NCBI RefSeq assembly: GCF_000931465.1
Contig: NZ_CP010892.1
Span: forward strand, 5,975,388 to 6,039,387
Direction of reading: 5' to 3'
DNA length: 64,000 nt
DNA from: Pseudomonas sp. MRSN 12121
GTDB lineage: Bacteria > Pseudomonadota > Gammaproteobacteria > Pseudomonadales > Pseudomonadaceae
Part shown: positions 41,510 to 50,169 of the stretch, piece after piece
Numbering within the stretch: position 1 is the stretch's first letter
Layout of the letters: every line of letters starts with the position of its first letter
Position numbers and translations under genes: made by a program
The notes under the pieces: generated by a model
What the model was told of the DNA's origin: nothing
The model's input: only the letters and a program-made list of their open reading frames with translations
Databases searched by the model: none

Positions 41510-43237
41510 ATGCCTGCCACCCCTTCCCCGCAGCACCTCGACATCCATTGCGACGTACTGGTCGTCGGTTCCGGCGCGGCCGGCCTTTCGGCGGCCGTGA
41601 CCGCTGCCTGGCACGGCCTGGACGTCATAGTGGTGGAGAAAGACCCGGTGTTCGGTGGCGCCACCGCCTGGTCCGGCGGCTGGGCCTGGGTGCCGTGCAA
41701 CCCGCTGGCGCGCCGCGCCGGCATTGTCGAAGACGTGGAGTTGCCACGTACCTACCTGAAGCACGAACTGGGCGAACGCTACCAGCCGGAGCTGATCGAC
41801 GCCTTCCTCGAAGCGGGCCCGCGCATGGTGTCGTTCTTCGAGCGCCACACCGCCTTGCAGTTCGCCGACGGCAACGCCATCGCCGATATCCACGGCGACA
41901 CCCCGGGCGCCGGCACCGGTGGACGCTCGGTGATCGCCGCGCCCTACGATGGGCGCGAAGTCGGCGCGCTGCTCAAGCGCCTGCGCCGGACAATGCGCGA
42001 GACCGCGTTCATGGGCATGCCGATCATGGCCGGCGCCGACCTCGCGGCCTTCCTCAACCTCAGTCGCTCGCCAGCGGCGGCCTGGCATGTGAGCAAGCGC
42101 TTCGGCCGCCACCTGCGCGACCTCCTCACCCACCGCCGCGCCCTGCAACTGGTCAATGGCGTGGCGCTGGTGGCGCGCCTGGCCAAGTCGGCGGACGACC
42201 TTGGCGTGCAGCTCTGGGAGTCGGCGCCCGTCAACGCACTGCTGCGCGACGGCGACGCGGTGACGGGGGCCGTGGTCAATACCGCCACTCGCGGCCCTGT
42301 GCGTATCCATGCGTGCAAGGCGGTGGTGCTCGCCGCGGGCGGCTTTGCCAACGATATCGAGCGGCGCAAGGCGCTGTTCCCACGCACGCCCACCGGCCAC
42401 GAGCACCTGGCCCTGCCGCCGCTGGCGGTGGCGGGCGACGGCTTGCGCCTGGGAGAAAGCGTCGGCGCCCAGGTCGATACCGACCTGGCGTCGCCCGTGG
42501 CCTGGGCCCCGGTATCGGCCGTGCCCTACAAGGACGGCAGCCGCGGGCATTTTCCGCACATCATCGAACGCGGCAAACCGGGGATCATCGGGGTCCTGCG
42601 CAACGGCCAGCGTTTCGTCAACGAAGCCGATGGCTACTACGACTATGTGCGGGCGATGGTCGCGGCCGTCCCCGAAGGCGAAGAAGTGGCGTCGTGGCTG
42701 ATCTGCAGCCACAGCTTCCAGCGCCGCTATGGCCTGGGCATTTCCCGGCCCTTCCCGGTGCCGCTGGCGCCCTTTGTCCGCAGCGGCTACCTGAAGCGCG
42801 GCGACAGCCCGGAGGAACTGGCCCGGGCCTGCGGTATCGACGCCGATGGCCTGCGCGCCACCCTGGCGGACTACAACAGGCATGCCCGACAAGGCCTGGA
42901 CCCGCAGTTCGGCCGCGGCTCGACGCTCTATAACCGCAAGCAGGGCGACCCGCGCCAGCAACCCAACCCGTGCGTGGCGCCCATCGAGCAGGGGCCGTTC
43001 TATGCGGTGAAAGTCCAGCCGGGCTGTTTCGGCACCTTCGCCGGGCTCAAGGTCAACCGGCACGCCCAGGTCCTCGACGACCGGGGCCAGGCCATCGCCG
43101 GCCTGTACGCCGCCGGCGGTGACATGGCCAGCATCATGCGCGGCCACTACCCCGCCGGTGGCATCAACCTGGGGCCGGCGCTGACCTTCGGCTACATCGC
43201 CGGTCGCCATATTGCCGGGGCCGGGGCCTACGAATAA
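41510..43237 (+). CDS. FAD-dependent dehydrogenase (fumarate reductase / 3-ketosteroid dehydrogenase family)
   Basis: 575 residues. N-terminal FAD-binding GSGAAGLSAAVTAAWHGLDV followed by EKDPVFGGATAWSGG, a family hallmark; a second FAD segment GLYAAGGDMASIMRGHYPAG near the C-terminus; and AAGGFANDIERRKALF. Length and motifs fit 3-oxosteroid delta-1-dehydrogenases and related flavoproteins. There are no steroid genes nearby, so the substrate is more likely a cyclic carboxylate. The divergent IclR regulator and operator suggest inducible expression. Confidence 0.85.
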   Translation: MPATPSPQHLDIHCDVLVVGSGAAGLSAAVTAAWHGLDVIVVEKDPVFGGATAWSGGWAWVPCNPLARRAGIVEDVELPRTYLKHELGERYQPELIDAFLEAGPRMVSFFERHTALQFADGNAIADIHGDTPGAGTGGRSVIAAPYDGREVGALLKRLRRTMRETAFMGMPIMAGADLAAFLNLSRSPAAAWHVSKRFGRHLRDLLTHRRALQLVNGVALVARLAKSADDLGVQLWESAPVNALLRDGDAVTGAVVNTATRGPVRIHACKAVVLAAGGFANDIERRKALFPRTPTGHEHLALPPLAVAGDGLRLGESVGAQVDTDLASPVAWAPVSAVPYKDGSRGHFPHIIERGKPGIIGVLRNGQRFVNEADGYYDYVRAMVAAVPEGEEVASWLICSHSFQRRYGLGISRPFPVPLAPFVRSGYLKRGDSPEELARACGIDADGLRATLADYNRHARQGLDPQFGRGSTLYNRKQGDPRQQPNPCVAPIEQGPFYAVKVQPGCFGTFAGLKVNRHAQVLDDRGQAIAGLYAAGGDMASIMRGHYPAGGINLGPALTFGYIAGRHIAGAGAYE

Positions 43238-43282
43238 GACGAGGATCCGCCTCAAGGAAGGCGTGGTGCTTGAGATCGCTTG

Positions 43283-43410
43283 AAGGCCCTGCGGGCCTTG
43301 TCGCAGACTCGCCAGGGCTCGGCAGCGGCTACAGGGATTGCATGTTGCCCGTAGCCAAGGCCTCACACGATCGATGTAGCCGCAGCCGAGCCCCGCGAGG
43401 CTGCGATCGG
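43283..43410. repeat. Hairpin plus degenerate REPIN (GCCGCTGCCGAGC type)
   Basis: AAGGCCC/GGGCCTT hairpin (43283-43289, 43293-43299) is followed by inverted REP arms around GGCTCGGCAGCGGCTACAGG (ending near 43335) and TGTAGCCGCAGCCGAGCCCC (from 43375). It lies between convergent genes and may end transcription from both. Confidence 0.7.
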
Positions 43411-43482
43411 CTCCGCAGGAGACACCAAACCTATCACTGCGGATTGCCAGGCCAACCCCGCAGAGCGGCTATAGCGGACAGA

Positions 43483-44088
43483 TCAGAAATCGAAGAACAC
43501 CGTCTCCCCTTCCCCCTGGATGCGGATATCGAAGCGGTACGCCCGCTGCCCGTTCACTTCGCAGGGCTGCGCCAGCAGGGTTTCCCGACGCTGCGGTTGC
43601 TCGATCAGGTTCAGCACCGGGCAAGCGGCGTTGGCCTCGGCCTCGTCGGCGAAATACAGGCGGGTGTGCAGATGGATATTGATCCCCCGGGCGAACAGCG
43701 CCACGTTGATGTGCGGCGCCATCGGCACCCCGGCGGCATTCTTCACCACGCCCGGCTTGACGGTGTGCAGTGTCCACTCGCCGGCATCGAAGGTGGTGGC
43801 CGTGCGGCCGAAGCTGTTGAAGGCTTTCTCCGAGTCGAACACCGGGTCGTAGACCCCCTGGTGGTCGGCCTGCCAGAACTCCAGGAACGAGTCGCGCACC
43901 AGGTGGCCGTTGCCGTCATACACGTGGCCGATCAGCAGGATCTTCTCCCCCTGGGCATCGGGCCCGGCCATCCGGTTCCAGATCTCGTCGTCGCGCGTCG
44001 GGTTGCCGGCGGCGGCCAGCGCCAGGCCGATGTGCACATAGGGGCCGGCCGTTTGCGAAGGGGTTTCGGGCAGCAATTGGATAGGCAT
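43483..44088 (-). CDS. pcaG: Protocatechuate 3,4-dioxygenase alpha subunit
   Basis: 201 residues, the usual PcaG length. It begins PIQLLPETPSQTAGPYVHIG, a PcaG hallmark, and carries EFWQADHQG and MAPHINVALFARG, with the metal-ligand tyrosines replaced as expected for the non-catalytic subunit. It pairs with PcaH to open protocatechuate to 3-carboxy-cis,cis-muconate. It begins ten bases after pcaH with GAGGAG over the pcaH stop. Confidence 0.97.
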   Translation of the reverse strand: MPIQLLPETPSQTAGPYVHIGLALAAAGNPTRDDEIWNRMAGPDAQGEKILLIGHVYDGNGHLVRDSFLEFWQADHQGVYDPVFDSEKAFNSFGRTATTFDAGEWTLHTVKPGVVKNAAGVPMAPHINVALFARGINIHLHTRLYFADEAEANAACPVLNLIEQPQRRETLLAQPCEVNGQRAYRFDIRIQGEGETVFFDF

Positions 44089-44098
44089 GGCAGGCTCC

Positions 44099-44818
44099 TC
44101 AGCAATTCTCGAAATGGGTCTTGCGCTGGCCGCGCAACACGATGTCGAAGCGATAGGCCAGGCAGTCCATCGGGTTCGCGTGGCTCATGTCCAGGCGGGC
44201 GATCAGGCTTTGCACCGCCTCCGGGTTGGCGATCGACTTGACGATCGGGCACAGCGGAATCAGCGGATCGCCTTCGAAATACAGCTGGGTGATCAAGCGC
44301 GCGGCGATCGAGGGCCCGCTGATGGAGACGTGGATATGCGCCGGACGCCAGTCGTTCGGACCGTTGCGCCACGGGTAGGGGCCGGGCTTGATGGTGCGGA
44401 AGCTGTAGTAGCCATCGCGATCGGTCAGGGCCCGGCCGACGCCACCGAAGTTCGGGTCCAGGGGCGCCAGGTAGCGGTCGTTCTTGTGCCGGTAGCGGCC
44501 GCCGGCGTTGGCTTGCCAGATTTCCACCAGGGTGTGGGGGATCGGCTTGCCGTACTGGTCGCAGACCCGGCCGGCGAGGACGATCCGCTCGCCCACCGGC
44601 AAGCCGCCATTGTTGAAGTTGAGCAACAGGTCGTTGTCGAAACGCCCGAATTTCAGATGGGAAAAGTCCGGGCCGCCGGTTTCGCTCACCGACTGCGGGA
44701 TGCTCACCAGCGCCTGGCGCGGCGAACGGGTCACGGAGGTCTTGTAGTCGGGGGTCAGGGCCTTGGGGTGCCAATTACGGTCACGGATCACGAAGCGACT
44801 GCTGTCTGCATCAGACAT
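44099..44818 (-). CDS. pcaH: Protocatechuate 3,4-dioxygenase beta subunit
   Basis: 239 residues. PcaH binds the non-haem iron(III): tyrosines in GRYRHKNDRYLAPLDPNF region and GYYSFRTIKPGPYPW, and histidines in WRPAHIHVSISG. The start MSDADSSRF is preceded by CAGGAG; a frame extension upstream is not family-like. It is the end point of the quinate/shikimate branch encoded upstream in the window and lies directly after pcaQ. The other pca genes are not in the window. Confidence 0.97.
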   Translation of the reverse strand: MSDADSSRFVIRDRNWHPKALTPDYKTSVTRSPRQALVSIPQSVSETGGPDFSHLKFGRFDNDLLLNFNNGGLPVGERIVLAGRVCDQYGKPIPHTLVEIWQANAGGRYRHKNDRYLAPLDPNFGGVGRALTDRDGYYSFRTIKPGPYPWRNGPNDWRPAHIHVSISGPSIAARLITQLYFEGDPLIPLCPIVKSIANPEAVQSLIARLDMSHANPMDCLAYRFDIVLRGQRKTHFENC

Positions 44819-44908
44819 GTCGGTCTCCTGTTGTTTGATTTTATGGAGCGCAGCCCGCGCAGTTTCAAACAAAAGGCGCTCGACGAATATTGAAAAGCCG
44901 CCTTCCAC

Positions 44909-44928
44909 CCATAACCGAATGGTTATGG
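44909..44928. promoter_or_regulatory. PcaQ operator before pcaHG
   Basis: CCATAACC-GAAT-GGTTATGG is a perfect 8-bp-arm palindrome and contains ATAACC-N4-GGTTA, the motif described for PcaQ in Sinorhizobium. It overlaps the pcaQ stop codon and lies 91 bp before the pcaH start. Confidence 0.8.
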
Positions 44929-45852
44929 ATAGCGCCCTTCACGATAGGCCTGCCCGACTTCCCGCAGCACTTCGACGCACCATTGCGCCGCCAGCGACAG
45001 CGGCAGGCTGGCATTGCTGGAGATGCCCACCGAGCCGCCCGGCTCGTGCTGGCCGAGGTCGATTTCGCGCAACTCGCCGTTGGCCAGGTCCAGGCGCACC
45101 GCGTCCAGGGGCGCGATCCACAGCGCATCGCTGGACAGCGCATAACGCCGGCTCAGGGCCACCGACAGGGTTTCCAGGCGCTGGCGCGACGGGTTGATGC
45201 CGCACTGCACGAACAGGCTGTCGGCGAACTTGCGAATGGTCGTGCCGGCCAGCGGCAGCACCAGCGGATAGCGTTGCAACGCATCGCGCTCCAGCGGCCC
45301 TTGCAGCAACGGATGCTCGGGACGCGCCACCAGGGTCATGGACTCGCTGTACAGATGCTCGAAACTCAGGCCCTGGATCTGCGGGCTGTCGGTCATGCGA
45401 CCGATCACCAGGTCGACGTCGCCGACCCGCAGTTGCGACAGCAGGTAGGCACTGGGGCCGGTGACCACGCTCACCACCAGGGCCGAGTGCCGTTCATGCA
45501 GGCGCCGCACCACTTCCGGCAACAGCAGGCTTTCGGCGGTCGACAGCACGCCCAGGCGCACCACACCACCGGCATATTCACCGCCACGCAAGCTGTTCAC
45601 CCCCTCGCGCAGCGCCTGCACCGACGGCCCGGCGTAACGCAGGAACGCCAGGCCGGCCTCGGTCAGGCTGAGCCCGGACTTGCTCCGGGCGAACAGCCGG
45701 GTGTCGAGCAATTCCTCCAGTTCCTTGAGGGTCTTGGACATCGCCGGCTGGCTCACCGCCAGGGCATCCGCCGCCCGCGCCAGGCTGCCCTGGCGGGCCA
45801 TTTCAAGAAAACATACGAGGTGACGGAATTTGATGCGGGTATCGATGTTCAA
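44923..45852 (-). CDS. pcaQ: LysR-family regulator of protocatechuate genes (PcaQ-like)
   Basis: 309 residues: helix-turn-helix FLEMARQGSLARAADALAVSQPAMSKTLKELE (in part SLARAADALAVSQPAMSKT), then a LysR effector domain. The body from IDTRIKFRHLVCFLEMA matches PcaQ N-termini. The start is taken as TTG at 45852 (LNIDTRIKF); no ATG or GTG lies close, and the upstream extension MLLLHGGDASP is not LysR-like. Gene order pcaQ-pcaH-pcaG in one direction and the palindrome at its stop codon support control of pcaHG, with carboxymuconate-type inducers known for PcaQ. Confidence 0.85.
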   Translation of the reverse strand: MNIDTRIKFRHLVCFLEMARQGSLARAADALAVSQPAMSKTLKELEELLDTRLFARSKSGLSLTEAGLAFLRYAGPSVQALREGVNSLRGGEYAGGVVRLGVLSTAESLLLPEVVRRLHERHSALVVSVVTGPSAYLLSQLRVGDVDLVIGRMTDSPQIQGLSFEHLYSESMTLVARPEHPLLQGPLERDALQRYPLVLPLAGTTIRKFADSLFVQCGINPSRQRLETLSVALSRRYALSSDALWIAPLDAVRLDLANGELREIDLGQHEPGGSVGISSNASLPLSLAAQWCVEVLREVGQAYREGRYP

Positions 45853-45993
45853 AGGAGGCCCCGAATGTGTCGCAAACAGAATCGATGCGGCTGCGGGGCA
45901 ATGGTAGCGTGTATGCAAAAGGCTGACGACCGGACTGGCGTCGCCCCCGTGCAACAGCAACACTGATCAGCAAAATACAACGAGGATTCACCC

Positions 45994-46884
45994 ATGCTTT
46001 GGAAGAAAGGGCGGCGCAGCGACAACGTGGTGGATGCTCGCGACGACAGCGGAGGCGGCGGTGGCGGCCTGCGCTTTGGCGGCGGCAAGGGCCTGAGCCT
46101 GACGGCCATTATCCTGATCGTCGGCATCGGCTGGGTCACCGGCCAGGACCCGTTGCAAATCCTCGGGCAGCTTGCCGGGCAGATGGACCAGTCCTCGGCG
46201 CCCGCGACTCCGCAGACCCGCCAGGCACCACCGGCCAACGACGAACAGGCGGAGTTCGTACGCTCCATCCTCGGCGACACCGAAGACACCTGGGGCCAGG
46301 TCTTCCAGCAGGCCGGGCGCACCTACCAGCAACCCAAGCTCATCCTGTTCCGCGGCCGGGTCAACTCCGCCTGCGGCTCGGCGACTTCCGCCACCGGCCC
46401 GTTCTATTGCCCGGCCGACCAGCAGGTGTACCTGGACATGGATTTCTTCCGTGAAATGGACCAGCGCTTCTCGGCCGCCGGCGACTTCGCCCAGGCCTAT
46501 GTGATCGCCCATGAGATCGGCCACCACGTGCAAACCCTGCTCGGCGTCTCGGCAAAAATCCAGGCGGCCCGCCAGCAGGGCCGGCAGATGGAAGGCGACG
46601 GCGGCCTGCTGGTGCGCCAGGAACTGCAAGCCGACTGCCTGGCCGGGGTCTGGGCCAACCATGCGCAGAAACGCCTGAACTGGCTGGAGCCGGGGGATAT
46701 CGAAGAAGCCCTGAACGCCGCCAACGCCATCGGCGACGACCGCCTGCAACAGCAAGGCCAGGGCCGCGTGGTGCCGGACTCCTTCACCCATGGCACCTCG
46801 GCGCAGCGGGTGCGCTGGTTCAAGGCTGGCTTCAGCCAGGGCCAGGTCGCCCAGTGCGACACCTTCGCGGCGAAGAGCCTGTAA
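45994..46884 (+). CDS. ypfJ: Neutral zinc metallopeptidase, YpfJ family
   Basis: 296 residues. A short basic N-terminus and glycine-rich linker, one membrane helix (LSLTAIILIVGIGWVTG, about residues 34-50), then a domain with the zinc motif HEIGHH and downstream QELQADCLAGVWAN. Paired cysteines in SACGSAT and GPFYCPAD fit a periplasmic location. GAGGA precedes the ATG. The true substrate is unknown. The stop overlaps the next start (TAATG). Confidence 0.92.
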   Translation: MLWKKGRRSDNVVDARDDSGGGGGGLRFGGGKGLSLTAIILIVGIGWVTGQDPLQILGQLAGQMDQSSAPATPQTRQAPPANDEQAEFVRSILGDTEDTWGQVFQQAGRTYQQPKLILFRGRVNSACGSATSATGPFYCPADQQVYLDMDFFREMDQRFSAAGDFAQAYVIAHEIGHHVQTLLGVSAKIQAARQQGRQMEGDGGLLVRQELQADCLAGVWANHAQKRLNWLEPGDIEEALNAANAIGDDRLQQQGQGRVVPDSFTHGTSAQRVRWFKAGFSQGQVAQCDTFAAKSL

Positions 46885-47866
46885 TGCGCCGGGTACCCCT
46901 GCTGGTTGCGCTTGCGCTAGGGATGATCAGCATCGGTACACAGGCAATGGAACATGCCGTCAAGACGCTCAGCCCCGCACGGCTGGGCATGGGCAACAAC
47001 GAACTGGCCGTCGGCCTGAGCCAGGACTGGCAACGACCGCTCCCCGACGTCCAGCGCGCGCTGATCATCGTCCATGGGCGCTTGCGCAATGCCCAGACCT
47101 ACCTGCACAGCGCCGAACAGGCCGCCAGCCAGGCGGGACAGAGCGCGACCACCCTGGTGATCGCGCCGCAGTTTCTCAACCAGGACGATATCGAGCGTCA
47201 CCCCTCGCCCGATTCGCTGCTGCGCTGGCAGGGCAACGCCTGGATGGCCGGCGAGCCCTCCCGCGGGCCCGGGCCGGTCAGCTCCTATGCGGCGCTGGAC
47301 GCGATCATCACCCGGCTCAGCGATCGCCAGCAGTTTCCGTCCCTGACCGAGATCGTTATCGCCGGCCATTCCGGCGGGGCCCAAGTAGTGCAGCGATTCG
47401 CGCTGCTCGGCCAGCACCATCCGGGCCTGGAGGATGACGGCATCAAGCTGCGTTATGTGATCGCCAACCCATCGTCTTATGCCTACTTCGACGAGCACCG
47501 CCCGGTGAAGGTCGATGCCGGGACCTGCCCTGGCTTCAACGACTGGAAGTACGGCCTGCTCAAGCTGCCCGCCTATGCCGCCGGGCAGACCGCGCAGCAG
47601 CTGGAACAGACCTACATCAAGCGCGATATCACCTACCTGCTGGGCCGCAGGACACCGATCCCCATCACCCGGCGCTGGACACCAGCTGCGCCGCCGAGGC
47701 ACAGGGCGCCTACCGCCTGGTGCGCGGCCACAACTTCTTCGACTACCTGAAACAGCGCCATCCCCAGGGGCTGCAGCAGCGACTGGTCGAAGTACCCGGG
47801 GTCGGGCATGACGGCGACAAGATGTTCACCTCACCCGAGGGGCAGAAGGCGTTGTTCGGTCAGTAA
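46884..47866 (+). pseudogene. Exported alpha/beta-hydrolase-like gene with a single-base frameshift
   Basis: The ATG at 46884 opens a frame with a signal peptide (MRRVPLLVALALGMISIGTQA), then IIVHGRLRNAQTY, VIAPQFLN and the nucleophile elbow AGHSGGAQVVQRF, as in alpha/beta hydrolases. After YLLGR (about 47648) that frame becomes arginine/proline-rich and ends at 47750. One frame over, from 47651, the sequence continues DTDPHHPALDTSCAAEAQGA, then GHNFFDYLKQRHP and GHDGDKMFTSPEGQKALFGQ to TAA at 47864-47866. One base appears missing near 47649 (CGCAGGAC for CGCCAGGAC). The histidine after the shift (GHDGDKM) is probably catalytic, so the truncated form should be inactive. Confidence 0.8.
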
Positions 47867-47890
47867 CGGGGAGGTCGCCAGGACAAACGC

Positions 47891-47961
47891 TATCGCGGGC
47901 AAGCCTCGCTCCTACACAGAAGAACGCATGCTTCTGTAGGAGCGCGGCTTGCCCGCGATGG
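47891..47961. repeat. REPIN (GCGAGGCTTGCCCGC type)
   Basis: TATCGCGGGCAAGCCTCGCT... from 47891 and CTGTAGGAGCGCGGCTTGCC... ending near 47961, between convergent genes. Confidence 0.9.
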
Positions 47962-47964
47962 GGT

Positions 47965-48558
47965 TCAGGCCAGGACCATCTGCCGCAGCACGCTGCAATT
48001 CTCGGCGTGCCAGTCGGTCAGCTCCGGCCAGGGGTTGTCCGGCAGGTTCACCAGCACGGTGTGGGTGCCCGCCGCTCGCCCGCAGTCGAGGTCGAAGCGG
48101 TAGTCGCCGACCATGACCATCTCGCCAGGCGACACATCCCAGGCGGCGGCCAGCTTCAGCAAACCGCCGGGGTGCGGCTTGGGCGGCGCTTCGTCGCGGC
48201 CCAGGACGTCCTCGACGGCGAAACAGTCGGCCAGGCCGATGGCCTCCAGGGTGATGTGGGCCAGCTCCCGCGCGTTGCGGGTCAGGATCCCCAGGCGATA
48301 GCCGCGCGCCGCCAGCTCGCGCACCAGCTCCACCGCCCCCGGCGCCGGGCGCGAGCCCAGGGCCAGGTCGCGTTCGTGCTCGAGCAGCCAGGCGTGTTTC
48401 GCCGCGGCCTCGTCGGCGGGCAAGGCTGCCAGGTGGGTCAGGATGTCGTGCTCCGGCGGGATCGCCAGCGCCACGCGGATGGCCGCGAAATCATGCACGG
48501 CCACCGTCAGGGTGCCGTCCATGTCGAACACCCAGTGACGAACCTCGGCCAGGCTCAT
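47965..48558 (-). CDS. HAD-family hydrolase (phosphoglycolate phosphatase-like)
   Basis: 197 residues. HAD motifs in order: FDMDGTL (nucleophile Asp), ILTRNAREL (Thr), PPKPHPGGL (Lys), and MVGDYRFDLDCGRAAG (acidic pair). The cap is small and helical (subfamily IA). The start overlaps the tesB stop as ATGA, so the two are coupled. Substrate unknown. Confidence 0.9.
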   Translation of the reverse strand: MSLAEVRHWVFDMDGTLTVAVHDFAAIRVALAIPPEHDILTHLAALPADEAAAKHAWLLEHERDLALGSRPAPGAVELVRELAARGYRLGILTRNARELAHITLEAIGLADCFAVEDVLGRDEAPPKPHPGGLLKLAAAWDVSPGEMVMVGDYRFDLDCGRAAGTHTVLVNLPDNPWPELTDWHAENCSVLRQMVLA

Positions 48559-49424
48559 GCCCAGTCCTTGCGATGGCGGATCAGGCCTTCCTGGGTCACC
48601 GACGCCACCAGTTGGCCAGCGCGGTTGAACACACTGCCGCGGGAGAAGCCGCGGGAATTGCCGGCCCACGGGCTGTCCATGGCGTACAGCAGCCAGTCGT
48701 CGGCGCGCAGGTCGGCATGGAACCACAGCGCGTGGTCGAGGCTGGCGACCTGCATGTCCTTCTGCCACACCGACTTGCCATGCGGCAGCATCGAGGTGGT
48801 CAGCAGGCCGAAGTCCGAGGCGTAGGCCAGCAGGTACTTGTGCAGCGCGGGAAGGTCCGGCAGCTCGCCATCGGCGCGGAACCAGACGTATTTGATCGGG
48901 TCCGCCGGCTGCGGGTTGTAGGGGTCTTTCTCGGTCACCGGGCGCACTTCGATGGGCTTGGGGCACAGCAGTTTTTCGCGCATGTGCTCAGGGATCAGGT
49001 GCGCGCGCTGCTGGGTGAGCTCCAGCTCCGAGGGCAGGTTTTCCGGGCCGACCACCTGGGGCATGGTGTTCTGGTGCTCGAAGCCTGCCTCGTCGTACTG
49101 GAACGAAGCGCTGCAGGTGAAGATCGGATTGCCCTTCTGGATCGCCGTCACCCGGCGGGTGCTGAAACTGCCGCCGTCGCGCACCCGGTCGACCTGGTAT
49201 ACCACCGGCAGCGCGGCGTCGCCCGGACGCAGGAAATACCCGTGCAGCGAATGCACATGGCGCGCCTCCTCGACCGTCTGGCTGGCCGCGGACAGCGACT
49301 GGCCCAGCACCTGGCCGCCGAACAGCTGGCGAAAGCCCAGGTCCTGGCTGCGACCGCGAAACAGGTTTTCCTCGATCGGTTCCAGGGTCAACAGGTCGAC
49401 CAGATCATCCAACACATGGCTCAT
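48555..49424 (-). CDS. tesB: Acyl-CoA thioesterase II
   Basis: 289 residues, usual TesB length; hydrolyses medium and long acyl-CoA. Two hot-dog domains: the N-terminal one has FRGRSQDLGFRQLFGGQVLGQSL (in part), RRVTAIQKGNPIF, and the C-terminal one has SLDHALWFHADLRADDWLLYAMDSP (in part), with the catalytic Asp in SLDHALWFH and a GNSRGFSRGSVF block. Confidence 0.95.
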   Translation of the reverse strand: MSHVLDDLVDLLTLEPIEENLFRGRSQDLGFRQLFGGQVLGQSLSAASQTVEEARHVHSLHGYFLRPGDAALPVVYQVDRVRDGGSFSTRRVTAIQKGNPIFTCSASFQYDEAGFEHQNTMPQVVGPENLPSELELTQQRAHLIPEHMREKLLCPKPIEVRPVTEKDPYNPQPADPIKYVWFRADGELPDLPALHKYLLAYASDFGLLTTSMLPHGKSVWQKDMQVASLDHALWFHADLRADDWLLYAMDSPWAGNSRGFSRGSVFNRAGQLVASVTQEGLIRHRKDWA

Positions 49425-49525
49425 TCAGACTCTCCTCACACAGAGCAATGCCGCGCAGTCGTGGCTGCCACGGTCAATTCAATCGGGTTCACGCACAACG
49501 GGCACATTCCAGATGCCCCGGCCTG

Positions 49526-50095
49526 CTATCCATGCAAGGTTTCCAACCATTGTTCGCGGTTGATGCGATACAGCACATGATGACGCAGCGGATGCTCGCT
49601 GCCGAGCTTCGGGTGCGCAAAATCGTCATCCGGGTGATGGTGCATGCCGATGGCCTGCATGACTTTCTGCGACGGCAGGTTGCCTTCGGTGGTGAAGGCG
49701 ACGATCTCCTGCAGCGCCAGGCGGTCGAAACCGCAACGCAGGGCGGTCCAGGCCGCCTCGCTGGCATACCCCAGGCCCCAGTGCTCGCGCGCCAGGCGCC
49801 AGCCGATTTCCACCGCGGGAGTGAAAGGCGCTTCGAAGCCCACCACGCCCAGCCCGGTAAAGCCGATGAAGGCCCCGGTGTCCTTGCGCTCCAGCGCCCA
49901 CAAGCCAAAGCCATGCTCGGCGAAATGCCCGCGGATCCGGCCGATCAGCGCCGCGCTTTCCAGCCGGCTCAAGGGGGCCGGAAAGTAACGCATGACCTGC
50001 GGATCAGCGCACATCGCCGCGAACGCCGGCAAATCCTCGTCGCGCCACTGGCGCATCAGCAGTCGAGCACTCTCGAGTTGCAGTATCGGCTCCAT
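49526..50095 (-). CDS. GNAT-family N-acetyltransferase (RimJ/RimL-like)
   Basis: 189 residues. Typical start EPILQLESARLLMRQWRDED, and the acetyl-CoA loop REHWGLGYASEAAWTAL (R/QxxGxG/A). RimJ/RimL-type members acetylate protein N-termini or small amines. MEPIL is chosen because GGAGGGG lies just before it. It is divergent from the deacetylase-like gene. Substrate unknown. Confidence 0.88.
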   Translation of the reverse strand: MEPILQLESARLLMRQWRDEDLPAFAAMCADPQVMRYFPAPLSRLESAALIGRIRGHFAEHGFGLWALERKDTGAFIGFTGLGVVGFEAPFTPAVEIGWRLAREHWGLGYASEAAWTALRCGFDRLALQEIVAFTTEGNLPSQKVMQAIGMHHHPDDDFAHPKLGSEHPLRHHVLYRINREQWLETLHG

Positions 50096-50169
50096 TGTCC
50101 CCTCCATTTCCATGCGGGCCAGTCTACATCGCTGGTAGGATCCTTTTCGGATTCCTACATGAAAATGCC

